The notes: a model not told the origin generated them from the letters alone. DNA of 44,892 nt from Planctomycetota bacterium (GCA_016873095.1 VGYC01000039.1:1-44892), one strand, 5' to 3'. Numbered from the stretch's first letter, positions 1 to 8,630 are shown. Program-made: numbers and translations.

Positions 1-138
1 TGAAAAAAACTGCAACCGCGGGCTTATTCTTACGAAGTCGAGAGTTCTGCGGGGGAAGAGATTCTTGCCCCTTGGTGAGAACCGAAAAAAGACTGGCTCG
101 TCGTACATCGCAACGGGCTCGCATCGACCGAAAAATCG

Positions 139-166
139 TTGCTATGCACAGGAAATCGTTTACAAT
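139..166 (+). promoter_or_regulatory. Candidate sigma70-like promoter for the lipoprotein gene
   Basis: TTGCTA (139-144) is followed after 16 bases by TACAAT (161-166). These match the -35 and -10 consensus at 4/6 and 5/6 positions. The element lies about 70 bases before the TTG start proposed at 236 and suits that start better than the upstream TTG at 65. This is pattern matching only. Confidence 0.35.
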
Positions 167-235
167 CAAGCAGGTTGTGCCCAGACCAGGCCCTCGAACC
201 CGCACCAGCGCCACAACCGATCCGAGTACCACGCC

Positions 236-1354
236 TTGCACCGCCTCATCATCTGTTGCTTGCCGCTGCTCCTTGCCGGCTGCCTGCCCCGCGTGGTCTG
301 GCTGCCTGACTCGAGCGGCCTGGTGTACACCGCCGGCCCGGGCGGAAACTTGCTGCACGTGCACGATCTGTCGCGCGGCAAACCGCTGGTCAAGGACCTG
401 CCCGGACGCGTCAACGTCCCCGCGGTCAGTCCGGACGGCAAGCTGCTGGCTGTTGCCCTGCTGGCCGGCAACAGCCCCAACAGCCGGGTCCGCATCCTGG
501 TCTTCGATCGCGCCGGACGGGAGACGCATCGTTCCGACGAGATCCCCTGGCACGGCGAGACCAAGCTTTATTCCGCCAGGCCGCTCGGCGCCGAGACCTA
601 CTGGGAGCCGGCCGGCACGCGGCTGCTGATCGCCGGCGACGATCGTCTCGGTTTCTATGACCTCAAGAGCCGGCAATTTCGCGCGCAGCCGGGCAACTTC
701 GGCCCCGGCCCGCTGATTTTCGGCGGCGAATGGCGCGGGCCAAGGAGCAAGGATATGCTGGTCCGCTGCGACGGGCAGTTCGCCTTGCTGGACTGGAACG
801 GCGCCGTCCAGTCGCTGCGCGGCCTGAATGTCGAGGCTAGCAATCAGGTGCGCGACGCCATGACCACCTGGCCCGCCATCTTCTCTTCGCGCTGGGATGA
901 CGACATCGCCGAGGTCGGCTGGAACAGCGACCGTTTCCGCTTCGACCTTGCCAGGCGGACGGTTGCGTTCTCCCAGGTGCTGCCGGACTTCGCCGACGGC
1001 CGCAAGGTGGTCCAGCAACGTTTCTCGTTCGGCGCCGGAAAACCCAGTGTGCGCGTCGTCGAGTTGGTTGCCCGCAATTTTGGTCTGGGTGGCGACGGCC
1101 AGGAAGGAACATTCGGCATGTTCCGCGTCGAGGTTCTGAAACCAGGCCAGGACCAGCCGAGCGTGCTGGTGCCGAAGATCTCCGGCTGCGTGCAACTGGT
1201 GCCGTCGCCGGATCGCCGGCTTCTCGCCGTCGATTGCCTGGCCGACTCCGCCGACCGCGCGCCGCAGGAGCGGACCATTCTGGTCGTCGATGCCGCCGGC
1301 CGGCTCATCTCGCATATCGGCACGATTTTCCCGAAAGTGGGTCAGGCGGAATAG
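236..1354 (+). CDS. Beta-propeller-like lipoprotein, hypothetical
   Basis: A 372-residue secreted protein of unknown function. It opens with a hydrophobic stretch ending in the lipobox LLAGC (Cys at residue 16), so it is probably a lipid-anchored lipoprotein. The body has WD40/PD40-like strands, for example VWLPDSSGLVYTA and VSPDGKLLAVAL near the N-terminus and PSPDRRLLAVDC near the C-terminus, which suggests a beta-propeller. The open frame continues upstream to a TTG at 65, but the added 57 residues have no signal character and would bury the lipobox. TTG at 236 gives a textbook lipoprotein signal, although no strong ribosome site precedes it. It lies upstream of and in the same direction as the zinc-ribbon block, separated by 175 bases, so co-transcription is possible but unproven. 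Confidence 0.7.
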   Translation: MHRLIICCLPLLLAGCLPRVVWLPDSSGLVYTAGPGGNLLHVHDLSRGKPLVKDLPGRVNVPAVSPDGKLLAVALLAGNSPNSRVRILVFDRAGRETHRSDEIPWHGETKLYSARPLGAETYWEPAGTRLLIAGDDRLGFYDLKSRQFRAQPGNFGPGPLIFGGEWRGPRSKDMLVRCDGQFALLDWNGAVQSLRGLNVEASNQVRDAMTTWPAIFSSRWDDDIAEVGWNSDRFRFDLARRTVAFSQVLPDFADGRKVVQQRFSFGAGKPSVRVVELVARNFGLGGDGQEGTFGMFRVEVLKPGQDQPSVLVPKISGCVQLVPSPDRRLLAVDCLADSADRAPQERTILVVDAAGRLISHIGTIFPKVGQAE

Positions 1355-1529
1355 TTTGTTACATTGGCCTGACGTTTGGCAATTACACTGGTACAGCACG
1401 GCAAAGTGGTGGCAGGCCGCAAGCTCGTCTCCGTTCAATATTCTGCTTGAAATGGCCTGGTCTCGGTCAATAATGAAGACTTGGCACTAGTTCGCGGGTC
1501 AAAAGGGCGCCGTTCGTTAAGGAGTGCCG

Positions 1530-4283
1530 ATGGCCATCCAGTGCATTGCTTGTTCCAAGGTGAATCCAGCAGACGCCGTCTATTGCTACTACGACGGCCG
1601 GGCACTTGCGGGCAGCGGCAACGAAGGCCCCATGCGCGTCGGCGCCATGCCGTTTCCCATGCCCTTTTGCTTTTCCGACGGCGAGAATTGCAAGAACTTC
1701 AATCAACTGGCGCTGGCCTGTGACGCGCGCTGGGACGAGTCGCGCAGGCTTCTCGCCGATGGAATCTGGCAGACGTTTTTCACGGCCATGGGTCGGCTCG
1801 ATCTGGCGACCGCGGCCCAGCAAGCCGCCAGGCAGCCCGACCTTGACGTGGGCCTGAGTCAGTTGCTCGAGGTTTTTCCCACTGATCCGGATGTGCTGCG
1901 TCCGCCCAAGCTGGCGTTGTCGGCCACGCAGCAGGACCTGGGGACGCTGGCGCCAGGAACCGATCGATCCTTCCCGTTGCAAATCGCCAACCAGGGCTTG
2001 CTGGTCCTCCGCGGCATGGTGTCGTCCGATTGCGCATGGCTGTCGATCGGGCAGCCGGCCGGGCAGCCGGCCATGCGCGTCTTTCAAACCCGCGCCAACC
2101 ACACGCTCACGGTGAAGGTGCTCGGGCACAAGCTGCGCGCCGGCCGCAAGCCGCTCGAAGGCACCATCGTCGTCGACACCAACGGCGGCAACACCACCGT
2201 CGTCGTCCGCGCACAGGTGCCGGTCCGTCCCTTCCCCGGCAACAACGTGCTGGCCGGGGCCAGGTCGCCGCACGAACTGGCGGTCAAGGCCAAGGCCCAT
2301 CCAGCCGAGGCGGCCGGCCTCTTTGAACAGGGCGCTGTCCGGGCCTGGTACGCCAGCAACGGCTGGACCTATCCCATCCAGGGCACCGAAGGCACCGGCA
2401 AGGGCGCGGTCCAGCAATTCTTCGAGGCCCTCGGCTTGACGAAAGCCCCGCGGCTCGAGATCAGCACGCAGCAGATTGTCTGCAAGGGCAAGCCCGGCCA
2501 GCGACTGACCAAGCACATCACCATCAGCACTCAAGAGCATCGCCCGGTCTACGCCAACGCCTGGGCCAGCCAGGACTGGATCAAGCCGGGTGTGGCCAAA
2601 CCGCAAGGCAACAAGATCACGATTCCGTTGCACATCGAAGTGCCGCAGCGCCCGGGAGAACACCTGCAAGGCGCCGTCACCTTCCAGGGCAACGGCAATC
2701 AGCAGTTCGTCGTGCCGGTGACCATGGCCGTGGCGGCCGCCGCCGAGCGCGAGGAAGAAGCCGCCGAGACCACCAGCGGCGGCCTGCGCATCGGCTGGCT
2801 GGTGGCCGCCATCGCCGCCATGATCGTGATCACCGCCGGCGTCGTCGGCTTCATCATCAGGAGCCATGACGAGCACGGCGATCCACCCATCGTCCCAAAC
2901 CCTCAGCATGTGCAGCAAAAGCCGCCGACTCAGCCGCCCGGCGAGCGGCCGTCCGGCGAGAGTGGAGCCTGGTGGCACAAGATGCAGGGAGCCGGCTTGA
3001 CGGCGTCGCTGGCAGCGCTCGGGGAAGTCATTCCTCAGGAGAAGGGCATCGTCGATGGCATCGGCAACTCGTCCGACATCGAGCGCTACAAGGCTTACGA
3101 TGCGCTGCGTGACAAGCTGCCCGGACTGTTGCGCCAGCTCAAGGCCCGCGAACCGCTGGCCCGCGTCATTGCGGACTGCTGTGTCTTCGAACCCGCCGAG
3201 CGCAACGTCTCGCCCCTGGCCCAGGCCTTGACGAGCCAGATCCCCCTCGATCGGCAGGAATTTCGTCCCGAGGAAAACGGTGACGAGTTGAAGCGCGCCG
3301 TCTGGTCGCTGCGGACCTTGTTCACTGCCATCCAGAACAAGGCTATTAGCGACGATCGCGCCCGCCTGCTGGCCAATCAACTCGGCTCGGCAATGGTGTT
3401 CGGCATCTCCCTCAACACTGCGGCCCCTCTGGAAGAACTCAAGAAGGAGTCCGAGCAGCTGCTCGCGAGCCGTTGCTACCGGGGCATGGTATCGACCGCC
3501 TCGAAGTCGCTGGAGCACGCCCTGTTCATGCGCGGTGAACTGCTCAGAGAGTTCGCCGGACAGCTGCCACCGGCCGTGCGCAGCAAGATCGACGTCGAAC
3601 TGGTCGCCATCGGCCTGGCCAAGAACGGCGCCGCCTTCCCGAAGCTCGAGCCGATCCTCAGAGAAAGCCTGGAGAGCGTCGATATCGCCGCGGCGTTCAA
3701 GATCCTCGATGTCTACCAGCGGGCCGGCAAGGACCTGGCGCCGCAGCTTGAAAGTGTCCTGTCCACAAAATGGAAGGTGCTCGCCAATCCCAAGCTGCTC
3801 ACTCACGCCGACAAGGTGGCCGCGCTCCGCAGGGCGCTGGTCCCGCCCAAGATTCCTCCCGAACAGCGCCTTGCTTACGTGCAGAAGATGACCACAAGCG
3901 CCCTCAAGCTCACGAAGTCGAAGAAAGACATCGATTATTTGCAGGACACCTTGAAGCTGGCGCATGCCTCCACCATGGCCGCCGCACTCCTGAACAAGGA
4001 TGCGGGTGCGGAGCGGTTCGAGGATCTCGTCGAGGTGGTCCCCAAGCTGGAGCCCCCCGCTGAACCGGAAAAACTGCGGAAAAACCCAAGGACAAGCCCG
4101 ACCTGCCCGACAAGATCGACAAGATCAAGCGCACCAAGAAGAGCGCGGCTATCGGCCTTCAGCCGAAAATCTACAACGATACGCTGCGCGCCAGTGCCCC
4201 TCTCGACCCGCAGCGTGGCAGGCCGTGCAACACCTACCGCATCACCTTCCAGGCCGGTCAGATCTACACGATCGATCTCATGA
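1530..4283 (+). CDS. Zinc-ribbon/Ig-like membrane protein, N-terminal part (frameshifted)
   Basis: This frame carries the first ~850 residues of what should be a 1301-residue protein. The ATG at 1530 follows AAGGAG at 1518-1523. Residues 1-25 form a degenerate zinc ribbon (CIAC then CYYDG). About residues 130-230 and 310-400 are two Ig/BACON-like beta domains, separated by a linker containing AWYASNGWTYP. A single transmembrane helix spans about residues 419-444. The following ~400 residues are mainly helical, with no recognised domain. Near 4068-4086 the coding signal jumps to the -1 frame: the frame-0 tail after PPAEPEKL is Ser/Arg/Thr-rich shadow peptide running to the stop at 4283, while the other frame gives a clean PPC-domain protein from 4082. 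Two A5 tracts (4069-4073, 4080-4084) sit at the junction. A lost A, a real mutation or programmed slippage could explain it. The function is unknown. Confidence 0.75.
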   Translation: MAIQCIACSKVNPADAVYCYYDGRALAGSGNEGPMRVGAMPFPMPFCFSDGENCKNFNQLALACDARWDESRRLLADGIWQTFFTAMGRLDLATAAQQAARQPDLDVGLSQLLEVFPTDPDVLRPPKLALSATQQDLGTLAPGTDRSFPLQIANQGLLVLRGMVSSDCAWLSIGQPAGQPAMRVFQTRANHTLTVKVLGHKLRAGRKPLEGTIVVDTNGGNTTVVVRAQVPVRPFPGNNVLAGARSPHELAVKAKAHPAEAAGLFEQGAVRAWYASNGWTYPIQGTEGTGKGAVQQFFEALGLTKAPRLEISTQQIVCKGKPGQRLTKHITISTQEHRPVYANAWASQDWIKPGVAKPQGNKITIPLHIEVPQRPGEHLQGAVTFQGNGNQQFVVPVTMAVAAAAEREEEAAETTSGGLRIGWLVAAIAAMIVITAGVVGFIIRSHDEHGDPPIVPNPQHVQQKPPTQPPGERPSGESGAWWHKMQGAGLTASLAALGEVIPQEKGIVDGIGNSSDIERYKAYDALRDKLPGLLRQLKAREPLARVIADCCVFEPAERNVSPLAQALTSQIPLDRQEFRPEENGDELKRAVWSLRTLFTAIQNKAISDDRARLLANQLGSAMVFGISLNTAAPLEELKKESEQLLASRCYRGMVSTASKSLEHALFMRGELLREFAGQLPPAVRSKIDVELVAIGLAKNGAAFPKLEPILRESLESVDIAAAFKILDVYQRAGKDLAPQLESVLSTKWKVLANPKLLTHADKVAALRRALVPPKIPPEQRLAYVQKMTTSALKLTKSKKDIDYLQDTLKLAHASTMAAALLNKDAGAERFEDLVEVVPKLEPPAEPEKLRKNPRTSPTCPTRSTRSSAPRRARLSAFSRKSTTIRCAPVPLSTRSVAGRATPTASPSRPVRSTRSIS

Positions 4284-5434
4284 GCCGGTCGTTCGACACC
4301 TTTCTGCGCCTTGAAGATCCTTCCGGCATCACCATTGCCACGGACGATGACGGCGGCGGCAATCGCAACTCCCGGATCATCTTCAGCGCCCCCTCGACCG
4401 GAGAATATAGCGTGATCGCCACGACCTACAATGGCCGCCTGGGCCCGTACACGCTCGTGATTCGCCGCGGTACTGGCGGATCGCGCGGCCTGCGCCCCGG
4501 CGGATTTTCGCTACCAATCGGGCCTGGGGGATTGGGACAGATGCCCATGGGGCAGGAACCCAAGGAGAAGGACAAGTCGGCCGACGGGCAATTTGACGTG
4601 AACGACCTGGCCATCCTGGAGAGCAAGAAGAGCCAGCGTAGCGCTCGCGTGGCCGCCCTCGAGAACATCGCCAGCAGCGTCAGCAGCGCCGGCAATGAAC
4701 TGGCGCCGCGGCATGCCCGGCGGCTGGCCCGCTATCTCCTCACCGTGCAGGACAAGGAACTCGAGGAGATCGCCCCCAAGCTCGAGTCGTTCACCAAGTG
4801 CCGGCATCTGATCCTGGCACTGGCCGACCAGGTCGAAAAGACCGAGGGACCGCAGTTAACTGCCGAATCCGTCGTTGGCGCCGTGACGGGTCAGACCCTG
4901 CAGTTCAACCGCGACGAGGACTGGCGGTCGGCGTGCCGGCGCTTGCTTGTCCAGCTGGCCCTAGACCTGGGAGCGCAGCGTGCCACCAGTGTCGGCGAAC
5001 AGGCGGCCGAGATGCTGCGCGATCTCTACAAGGAACAGGGCTACGCCTTCGGCATGGAGGAGGGCGAGCTGGCGTCCTTGACCCGCCCGGCACAGGCGCT
5101 GGCCGCGGTCATCAAGCACGTCGCCGTCTCGGCAAGCAAGGACGGCGCCGCCCCGGAACACCGGGACTACCTGGAGCGCGTCGGCCGCCATGTCCAGGCC
5201 GCCCAGTTCGTCGCCGACAACGACCTCGAGCGCCTGATCATCCTGCAGCGCGTCTGGCTCAGGGTGCTGAGCATTTACCTGCACAAGTCACACCCGGAAA
5301 TTGCCGCCAGCGCCGCCGAGATCCAGCAACAGCTGGTCACCCGGGACCGCCGCGCCAGCAACGTGCTCGACCAGCTCCGTGCCGGCGAGGAAACGACGCT
5401 GCGCATCTGGTCGCTGGCGCACAACCCGAAATGA
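4280..5434 (+). CDS. PPC-domain C-terminal part of the frameshifted membrane protein
   Basis: The ATG at 4280 is probably not a true start. The same frame reads sensibly back to 4082 (KPKDKPDLPDKIDKIKR and onward), directly abutting the frame lost by the upstream gene. Once joined, residues about 870-970 form a PPC (bacterial pre-peptidase C-terminal) beta domain. Its diagnostic stretches are TYRITFQAGQIYTIDL, FDTFLRLEDPSG and GEYSVIATTYNG, where the initial half lies upstream of 4280. The remainder to 5434 is helical and unrecognised. Because the transmembrane helix is in the upstream part, the PPC domain should face outside the cytoplasm. The stop is 16 bases before the next gene, suggesting an operon. 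If translated alone, the PPC domain would lack its first strands, which argues for one protein. Confidence 0.72.
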   Translation: MSRSFDTFLRLEDPSGITIATDDDGGGNRNSRIIFSAPSTGEYSVIATTYNGRLGPYTLVIRRGTGGSRGLRPGGFSLPIGPGGLGQMPMGQEPKEKDKSADGQFDVNDLAILESKKSQRSARVAALENIASSVSSAGNELAPRHARRLARYLLTVQDKELEEIAPKLESFTKCRHLILALADQVEKTEGPQLTAESVVGAVTGQTLQFNRDEDWRSACRRLLVQLALDLGAQRATSVGEQAAEMLRDLYKEQGYAFGMEEGELASLTRPAQALAAVIKHVAVSASKDGAAPEHRDYLERVGRHVQAAQFVADNDLERLIILQRVWLRVLSIYLHKSHPEIAASAAEIQQQLVTRDRRASNVLDQLRAGEETTLRIWSLAHNPK

Positions 5435-5450
5435 TGATTGCGAGGACTCC

Positions 5451-6530
5451 ATGCAACGCCGCTCGCTTCTCCTCGTCGTGTTCGCACTCGGCTTCCTGAC
5501 GCCGCCCGCTGCGCGCGCCATCCTCATCGAGGCTGGCGGCATGCAGGTGGGTGGCTACGTCATCAGTAACAACGGCATGACGCTCAAGATTCGCGTCATC
5601 GGGCCGGACGGCGAGAAGAACCTCGAGTTTGAGCGAGCCAAGATCAAGATCATCCACCAGCTCGATCGCACCAAGCTCGAAAAACTCAGCAAGGACCAGC
5701 CGCAAGGCTACGCCGACCTCGCCGAAGCGTTTGCCGCGCACAAGCAAGATCCCGAAGCACGTGACGTGGCCATGCGCTTGTTCCTGATCGCGGCCTATCT
5801 CGACCAGAAGCAGTTCGCAGCCAGGTCGCTCATGCGCATGAGCCTTCTGGCGGCTTCGCCGGAGGAAGCCCGCCGCTGCAAGGCCATGGCGTTCCTGCTC
5901 GACCCCACCATGGACGCGACGGCGCTGCGCGTGGCAGCCGTCAAGCCGCCCGCCAAGGCGCAGTCCGGACCGTTGCAGGATTTTCTCAAGACGCTGCAGC
6001 ATTTTCGCGCCGGCCAGGTGGACCGCCTGAAGCAAGCCAAGGAAATGTCCGAGCGGCTGAACAAGCTCTTTGCCGCGGCGCCAGGCATCGGTTCGCAGGC
6101 CAGCTTCCAGCGCCTGTGCAACGATGCCTTCTGCAGCACCTGTGGCCGCCGGGGGGTGATAAAATGTTCCCTCTGCAAGGGCACCGGCGTGAGTGTCAGT
6201 GATTTCGGCCAGCAGCAGCTGTGCACCAAGTGCAAGGGCAAGCGCCTGCCAGGCTTCAAGTTCACCGTGACGACATGCGACGTCTGTGACGGCCAGGGCG
6301 TCAATCAGGCCATCATCGACGAGAACTTGCGGAACGTGCTGCGCGCCGAGCTTTGGGCGCTCGACCAGCTTGCCGGCGGCGCTAACGCCGGCAAGCGCGG
6401 CGAGGCCAGCTGGTCGTCCGTCATCGATACCCGACAGGTGAGCCCCGCCGGCACCCTGAGCCTGGAAACCATCACCGAGTTCGACCCGCGCAAGTGCGTC
6501 TATCGCGGCGGCGTCTGGGTCGCGCCCTGA
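5451..6530 (+). CDS. Secreted protein with DnaJ-type cysteine-rich zinc-finger domain
   Basis: A 359-residue protein that begins with a signal peptide (MQRRSLLLVVFALG, cleavage probably after ARA near residue 23). The first mature region, with IEAGGMQVGGYVISN, resembles a small beta domain. Residues about 80-220 are helical with a TPR-like feel (YADLAEAFAAHKQDPEA). Residues about 228-284 hold four CxxC pairs, three of the CxxCxG kind (CSLCKGTG, CTKCKGKR, CDVCDGQG), matching the zinc-binding centre of DnaJ. There is no J domain and no HPD motif, so it is not DnaJ. A DnaJ-type finger in an exported protein suggests holding of unfolded protein or thiol chemistry outside the cytoplasm, which is inference. 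It starts 16 bases after the PPC gene and is probably co-transcribed with it. Confidence 0.75.
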   Translation: MQRRSLLLVVFALGFLTPPAARAILIEAGGMQVGGYVISNNGMTLKIRVIGPDGEKNLEFERAKIKIIHQLDRTKLEKLSKDQPQGYADLAEAFAAHKQDPEARDVAMRLFLIAAYLDQKQFAARSLMRMSLLAASPEEARRCKAMAFLLDPTMDATALRVAAVKPPAKAQSGPLQDFLKTLQHFRAGQVDRLKQAKEMSERLNKLFAAAPGIGSQASFQRLCNDAFCSTCGRRGVIKCSLCKGTGVSVSDFGQQQLCTKCKGKRLPGFKFTVTTCDVCDGQGVNQAIIDENLRNVLRAELWALDQLAGGANAGKRGEASWSSVIDTRQVSPAGTLSLETITEFDPRKCVYRGGVWVAP

Positions 6531-6600
6531 TGGGCTCGTCGCTCGGCAGCGGCTCGAAGCAAAATCAGACCACAAACATTCCAGATAAGGAGTGACAACG

Positions 6601-7902
6601 ATGTTCGCCAAGGTCATGTGTCCGGGTTGCAAGTACCAGTTCAGCATCCCCGAGGGGGACATGGGCAAGCGCCAGGTCTGCCCGAACTGCCGATCGCCGT
6701 TCCTCGCCGGCAAGTCGGAGACCGAAGGAACGCAAGCCCCCGCCCCGGCTTTTTCTGCGCCGGCCTATTCCGCGCCGGCGTCGGCCGCGCCGCCTGCTTT
6801 CGCGAAAACCATGCTCGGCGAGACGGGACCGGCGATAAAGTACAATTGCCCGCGCTGCAAGACAGCGCTGGAGTCGCCGGTGAGCGAGGCGGGCATCAAG
6901 AAACCGTGCCCGTCGTGCGGGCAGCGCCTGCAGGTGCCCAATCCGCCGCCGGCCCCGGCACCGTCGGCGGCAGCGCCGCGACTGGACAAGACCATGCTGG
7001 CCAGCGATGAGCGGGCCGCGCCGCCGTTGCCCCCCATCAGGTACAACTGCCCCAACTGCAAACGGCCGCTCGAGGCCGCCGCGGTCGAGGCCAACACCAA
7101 GAAAAACTGCCCGTCATGCGGGCAGCGCCATCAGATCCCCGCCGCGCCTGCCGCGGCCGGCGGACCCAACCTGAACAAGACCATGCTCGCAGGCGACGGC
7201 AGCAGCCAGCCCGTCGGCGCCGCCGCCTATGCCTCCTACGGCACACCCGGCAGCGCTGCCGCCCCGGGCGCCCCGGGCGCCCCGGGCGCCGCGCCGACCA
7301 CGCCGCCGCCGATGATCGCTGGCGTGCCCGTGACCGGCAAGAACATCGCCATCGCCGTCGGCGCCCTCTTGCTGCTCCTCTACGTCGTGCCAGCGCTCAT
7401 CCGCGGCGGCCGAGCGGACAACACCGCCGAGATCGCCAAGATCGAAGAAAAGAGGAGGAAAGACGAGGAGGAATTCGAACGAGCGAAGAAGGAAGTGGAA
7501 AAGCACCAGGCCTACGTGGCTGAACAGAAGGAGTTCTTCGCCAAGGTGCGCCGTACCCTTGATGACCTGGCCAAGGACGCCCGGGACCAGGAATCGCGGA
7601 TGCGCCGCAACTATGAAGACGCCATCGCTAGTGCCGACGACACCCAGAAGGCGGTTCTCAAGAAGAAATTCGACGCCGAGCAACGCCGCATCGACGAGGA
7701 AAAACGAGCCAAGGAGCGGGAACATCAGAAGACGCTTGAGGAAATCCAGACCAAACTCGCCCAAAAAGAGCGCGAATTGCAGACGGCTCGGGAGCAGGAG
7801 CAGAATAGAAGGGCTATTGTCACACAGCCGGTCGTCGTCCCACAGCCGGTCTACTATCCGCCCTACGATCCTTACTACTGGCGTCCCTGGTGGCTGCGCT
7901 AG
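6601..7902 (+). CDS. Triple zinc-ribbon, KTML-repeat, coiled-coil membrane protein
   Basis: A 433-residue protein; the ATG at 6601 follows AAGGAG at 6587-6592. Three MJ0042-like zinc ribbons, each with two CxxC pairs, begin near residues 7, 83 and 150. Each is followed by an Ala/Pro-rich linker and a copy of KTML (Thr70, Thr131, Thr194), giving a repeat of about 62 residues. A 9-base tandem repeat encodes APG units before a transmembrane helix at about residues 248-267. Residues about 275-400 are a highly charged coiled coil, and the tail is rich in Tyr, Pro and Trp. By topology the ribbons are probably cytoplasmic and the coiled coil outside. The regularly spaced KTML threonines could be phosphorylation or FHA-docking sites, but no kinase is present here. 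The function is unknown. It is the third zinc-ribbon gene in a row, 70 bases after its neighbour. Confidence 0.75.
   Translation: MFAKVMCPGCKYQFSIPEGDMGKRQVCPNCRSPFLAGKSETEGTQAPAPAFSAPAYSAPASAAPPAFAKTMLGETGPAIKYNCPRCKTALESPVSEAGIKKPCPSCGQRLQVPNPPPAPAPSAAAPRLDKTMLASDERAAPPLPPIRYNCPNCKRPLEAAAVEANTKKNCPSCGQRHQIPAAPAAAGGPNLNKTMLAGDGSSQPVGAAAYASYGTPGSAAAPGAPGAPGAAPTTPPPMIAGVPVTGKNIAIAVGALLLLLYVVPALIRGGRADNTAEIAKIEEKRRKDEEEFERAKKEVEKHQAYVAEQKEFFAKVRRTLDDLAKDARDQESRMRRNYEDAIASADDTQKAVLKKKFDAEQRRIDEEKRAKEREHQKTLEEIQTKLAQKERELQTAREQEQNRRAIVTQPVVVPQPVYYPPYDPYYWRPWWLR
7261..7287 (+). repeat. 9-bp tandem repeat (x3) encoding APG units
   Basis: Three perfect copies of GCCCCGGGC encode an Ala-Pro-Gly linker just before the transmembrane helix. 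A GC-rich in-frame repeat of this kind can change in copy number without breaking the frame. Confidence 0.85.
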
Positions 7903-7932
7903 TGACTTGTCCCGGTTCGATTGATGGGAAAA

Positions 7933-7981
7933 CGAGGCTCCTGCCGAGCCGTCAACGGGCGGCGGCTCGGCAGGAGCCTCG
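7933..7981. terminator. 18-bp perfect inverted repeat, bidirectional terminator candidate and dispersed repeat
   Basis: Arms at 7933-7950 and 7964-7981 are perfectly complementary with a 13-base loop. The arm core is GAGGCTCCTGCCGAGCC. The hairpin lies between the stop of the zinc-ribbon gene (7902) and the convergent DUF493 gene (stop at 8076), where a terminator for both would be expected. There is no T-run, so if it terminates it is not a classical intrinsic terminator. The arm sequence recurs inside the PKS gene near 19657, so this is a member of a dispersed repeat family. Confidence 0.6.
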
Positions 7982-8075
7982 CCCTCCCCAATACCCATCG
8001 AGCGATGCGTGACGTTGCACGACTGGACTTCGCTCGAAGATGGCAGGCTGGCCGGCTCCAGCAAGCAAGTTGACT

Positions 8076-8360
8076 CTACCACATCATGACGAGTCCCGTC
8101 AGCGACCTGAGCCGCCCGTAGATGTCCAGCACTTGCTGGGCGGTTTGCACCATCGGCTCGACGGTGACGGCCACGTGGCGGCCACCTACCGCCTCGCGCA
8201 CCGAGTAGGGCGGGTCAGCGTTGGTATCGAGTTGCGCCCGGACCGCCGCCACGGTGCGCGCCACGAAGCCGCGCTCCGCCTTGCCGATCACCTTGAACAT
8301 GTAAGGCCCCGGGAAGGCATGCGTGCTTTCCAGCAGATCGATCGGCGGTAACTCGTACAT
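8076..8360 (-). CDS. DUF493/YbeD-like small protein
   Basis: A 94-residue protein that resembles the DUF493 family (E. coli YbeD), small ferredoxin-fold proteins of about 90 residues thought to be regulatory. The family pattern is visible in FPGPYMFKVIGKAE near residues 16-29, a central VAVTVEP strand, and a C-terminal LDIYGRLRSLTGLVMMW in place of the usual LYEELGKIDIVRMVL. The ATG at 8360 is preceded on the minus strand by GGAGAT at suitable spacing. It converges with the zinc-ribbon gene and is divergent from the GGDEF-like gene, with 270 bases between in which I recognise no further gene. The biochemical role of the family is not established. Confidence 0.75.
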   Translation of the reverse strand: MYELPPIDLLESTHAFPGPYMFKVIGKAERGFVARTVAAVRAQLDTNADPPYSVREAVGGRHVAVTVEPMVQTAQQVLDIYGRLRSLTGLVMMW

Positions 8361-8630
8361 ACCATCTCCAGCCTACCGGCGCGTTCGCTCCGGCACAACA
8401 GAAGTTGCCGGCGATGCTGGCGATCCAGTGCTACCGACTTTCCGGGCCGTGCCGGTTATCGCGCCTGGGCAAGCACGGCAAGCAGGAAAAACCACGCAGC
8501 TGCGCGGTTGCGTCTCGTACCGGCAGTCTCCGGAAGTTTTAATGGGTAGGCGATCCGCACACTGCGCGTGCGGCCAGCGGCACACCCTATGTGCCGGCCA
8601 CGAACATGGACTCGCCCTCGAGGACTGCCC

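Noticed and set aside
1467-3965. Long antisense frame of 832 codons opposite the zinc-ribbon/Ig gene
   Set aside because: It mirrors the coding frame of GC-rich DNA, has no domain or signal, and is Arg/Gly/Leu/Asp-rich in the way of shadow frames.
7910-7930. tRNA T-loop-like GGTTCGATT
   Set aside because: No acceptor stem, D-arm or anticodon arm can be folded around it.
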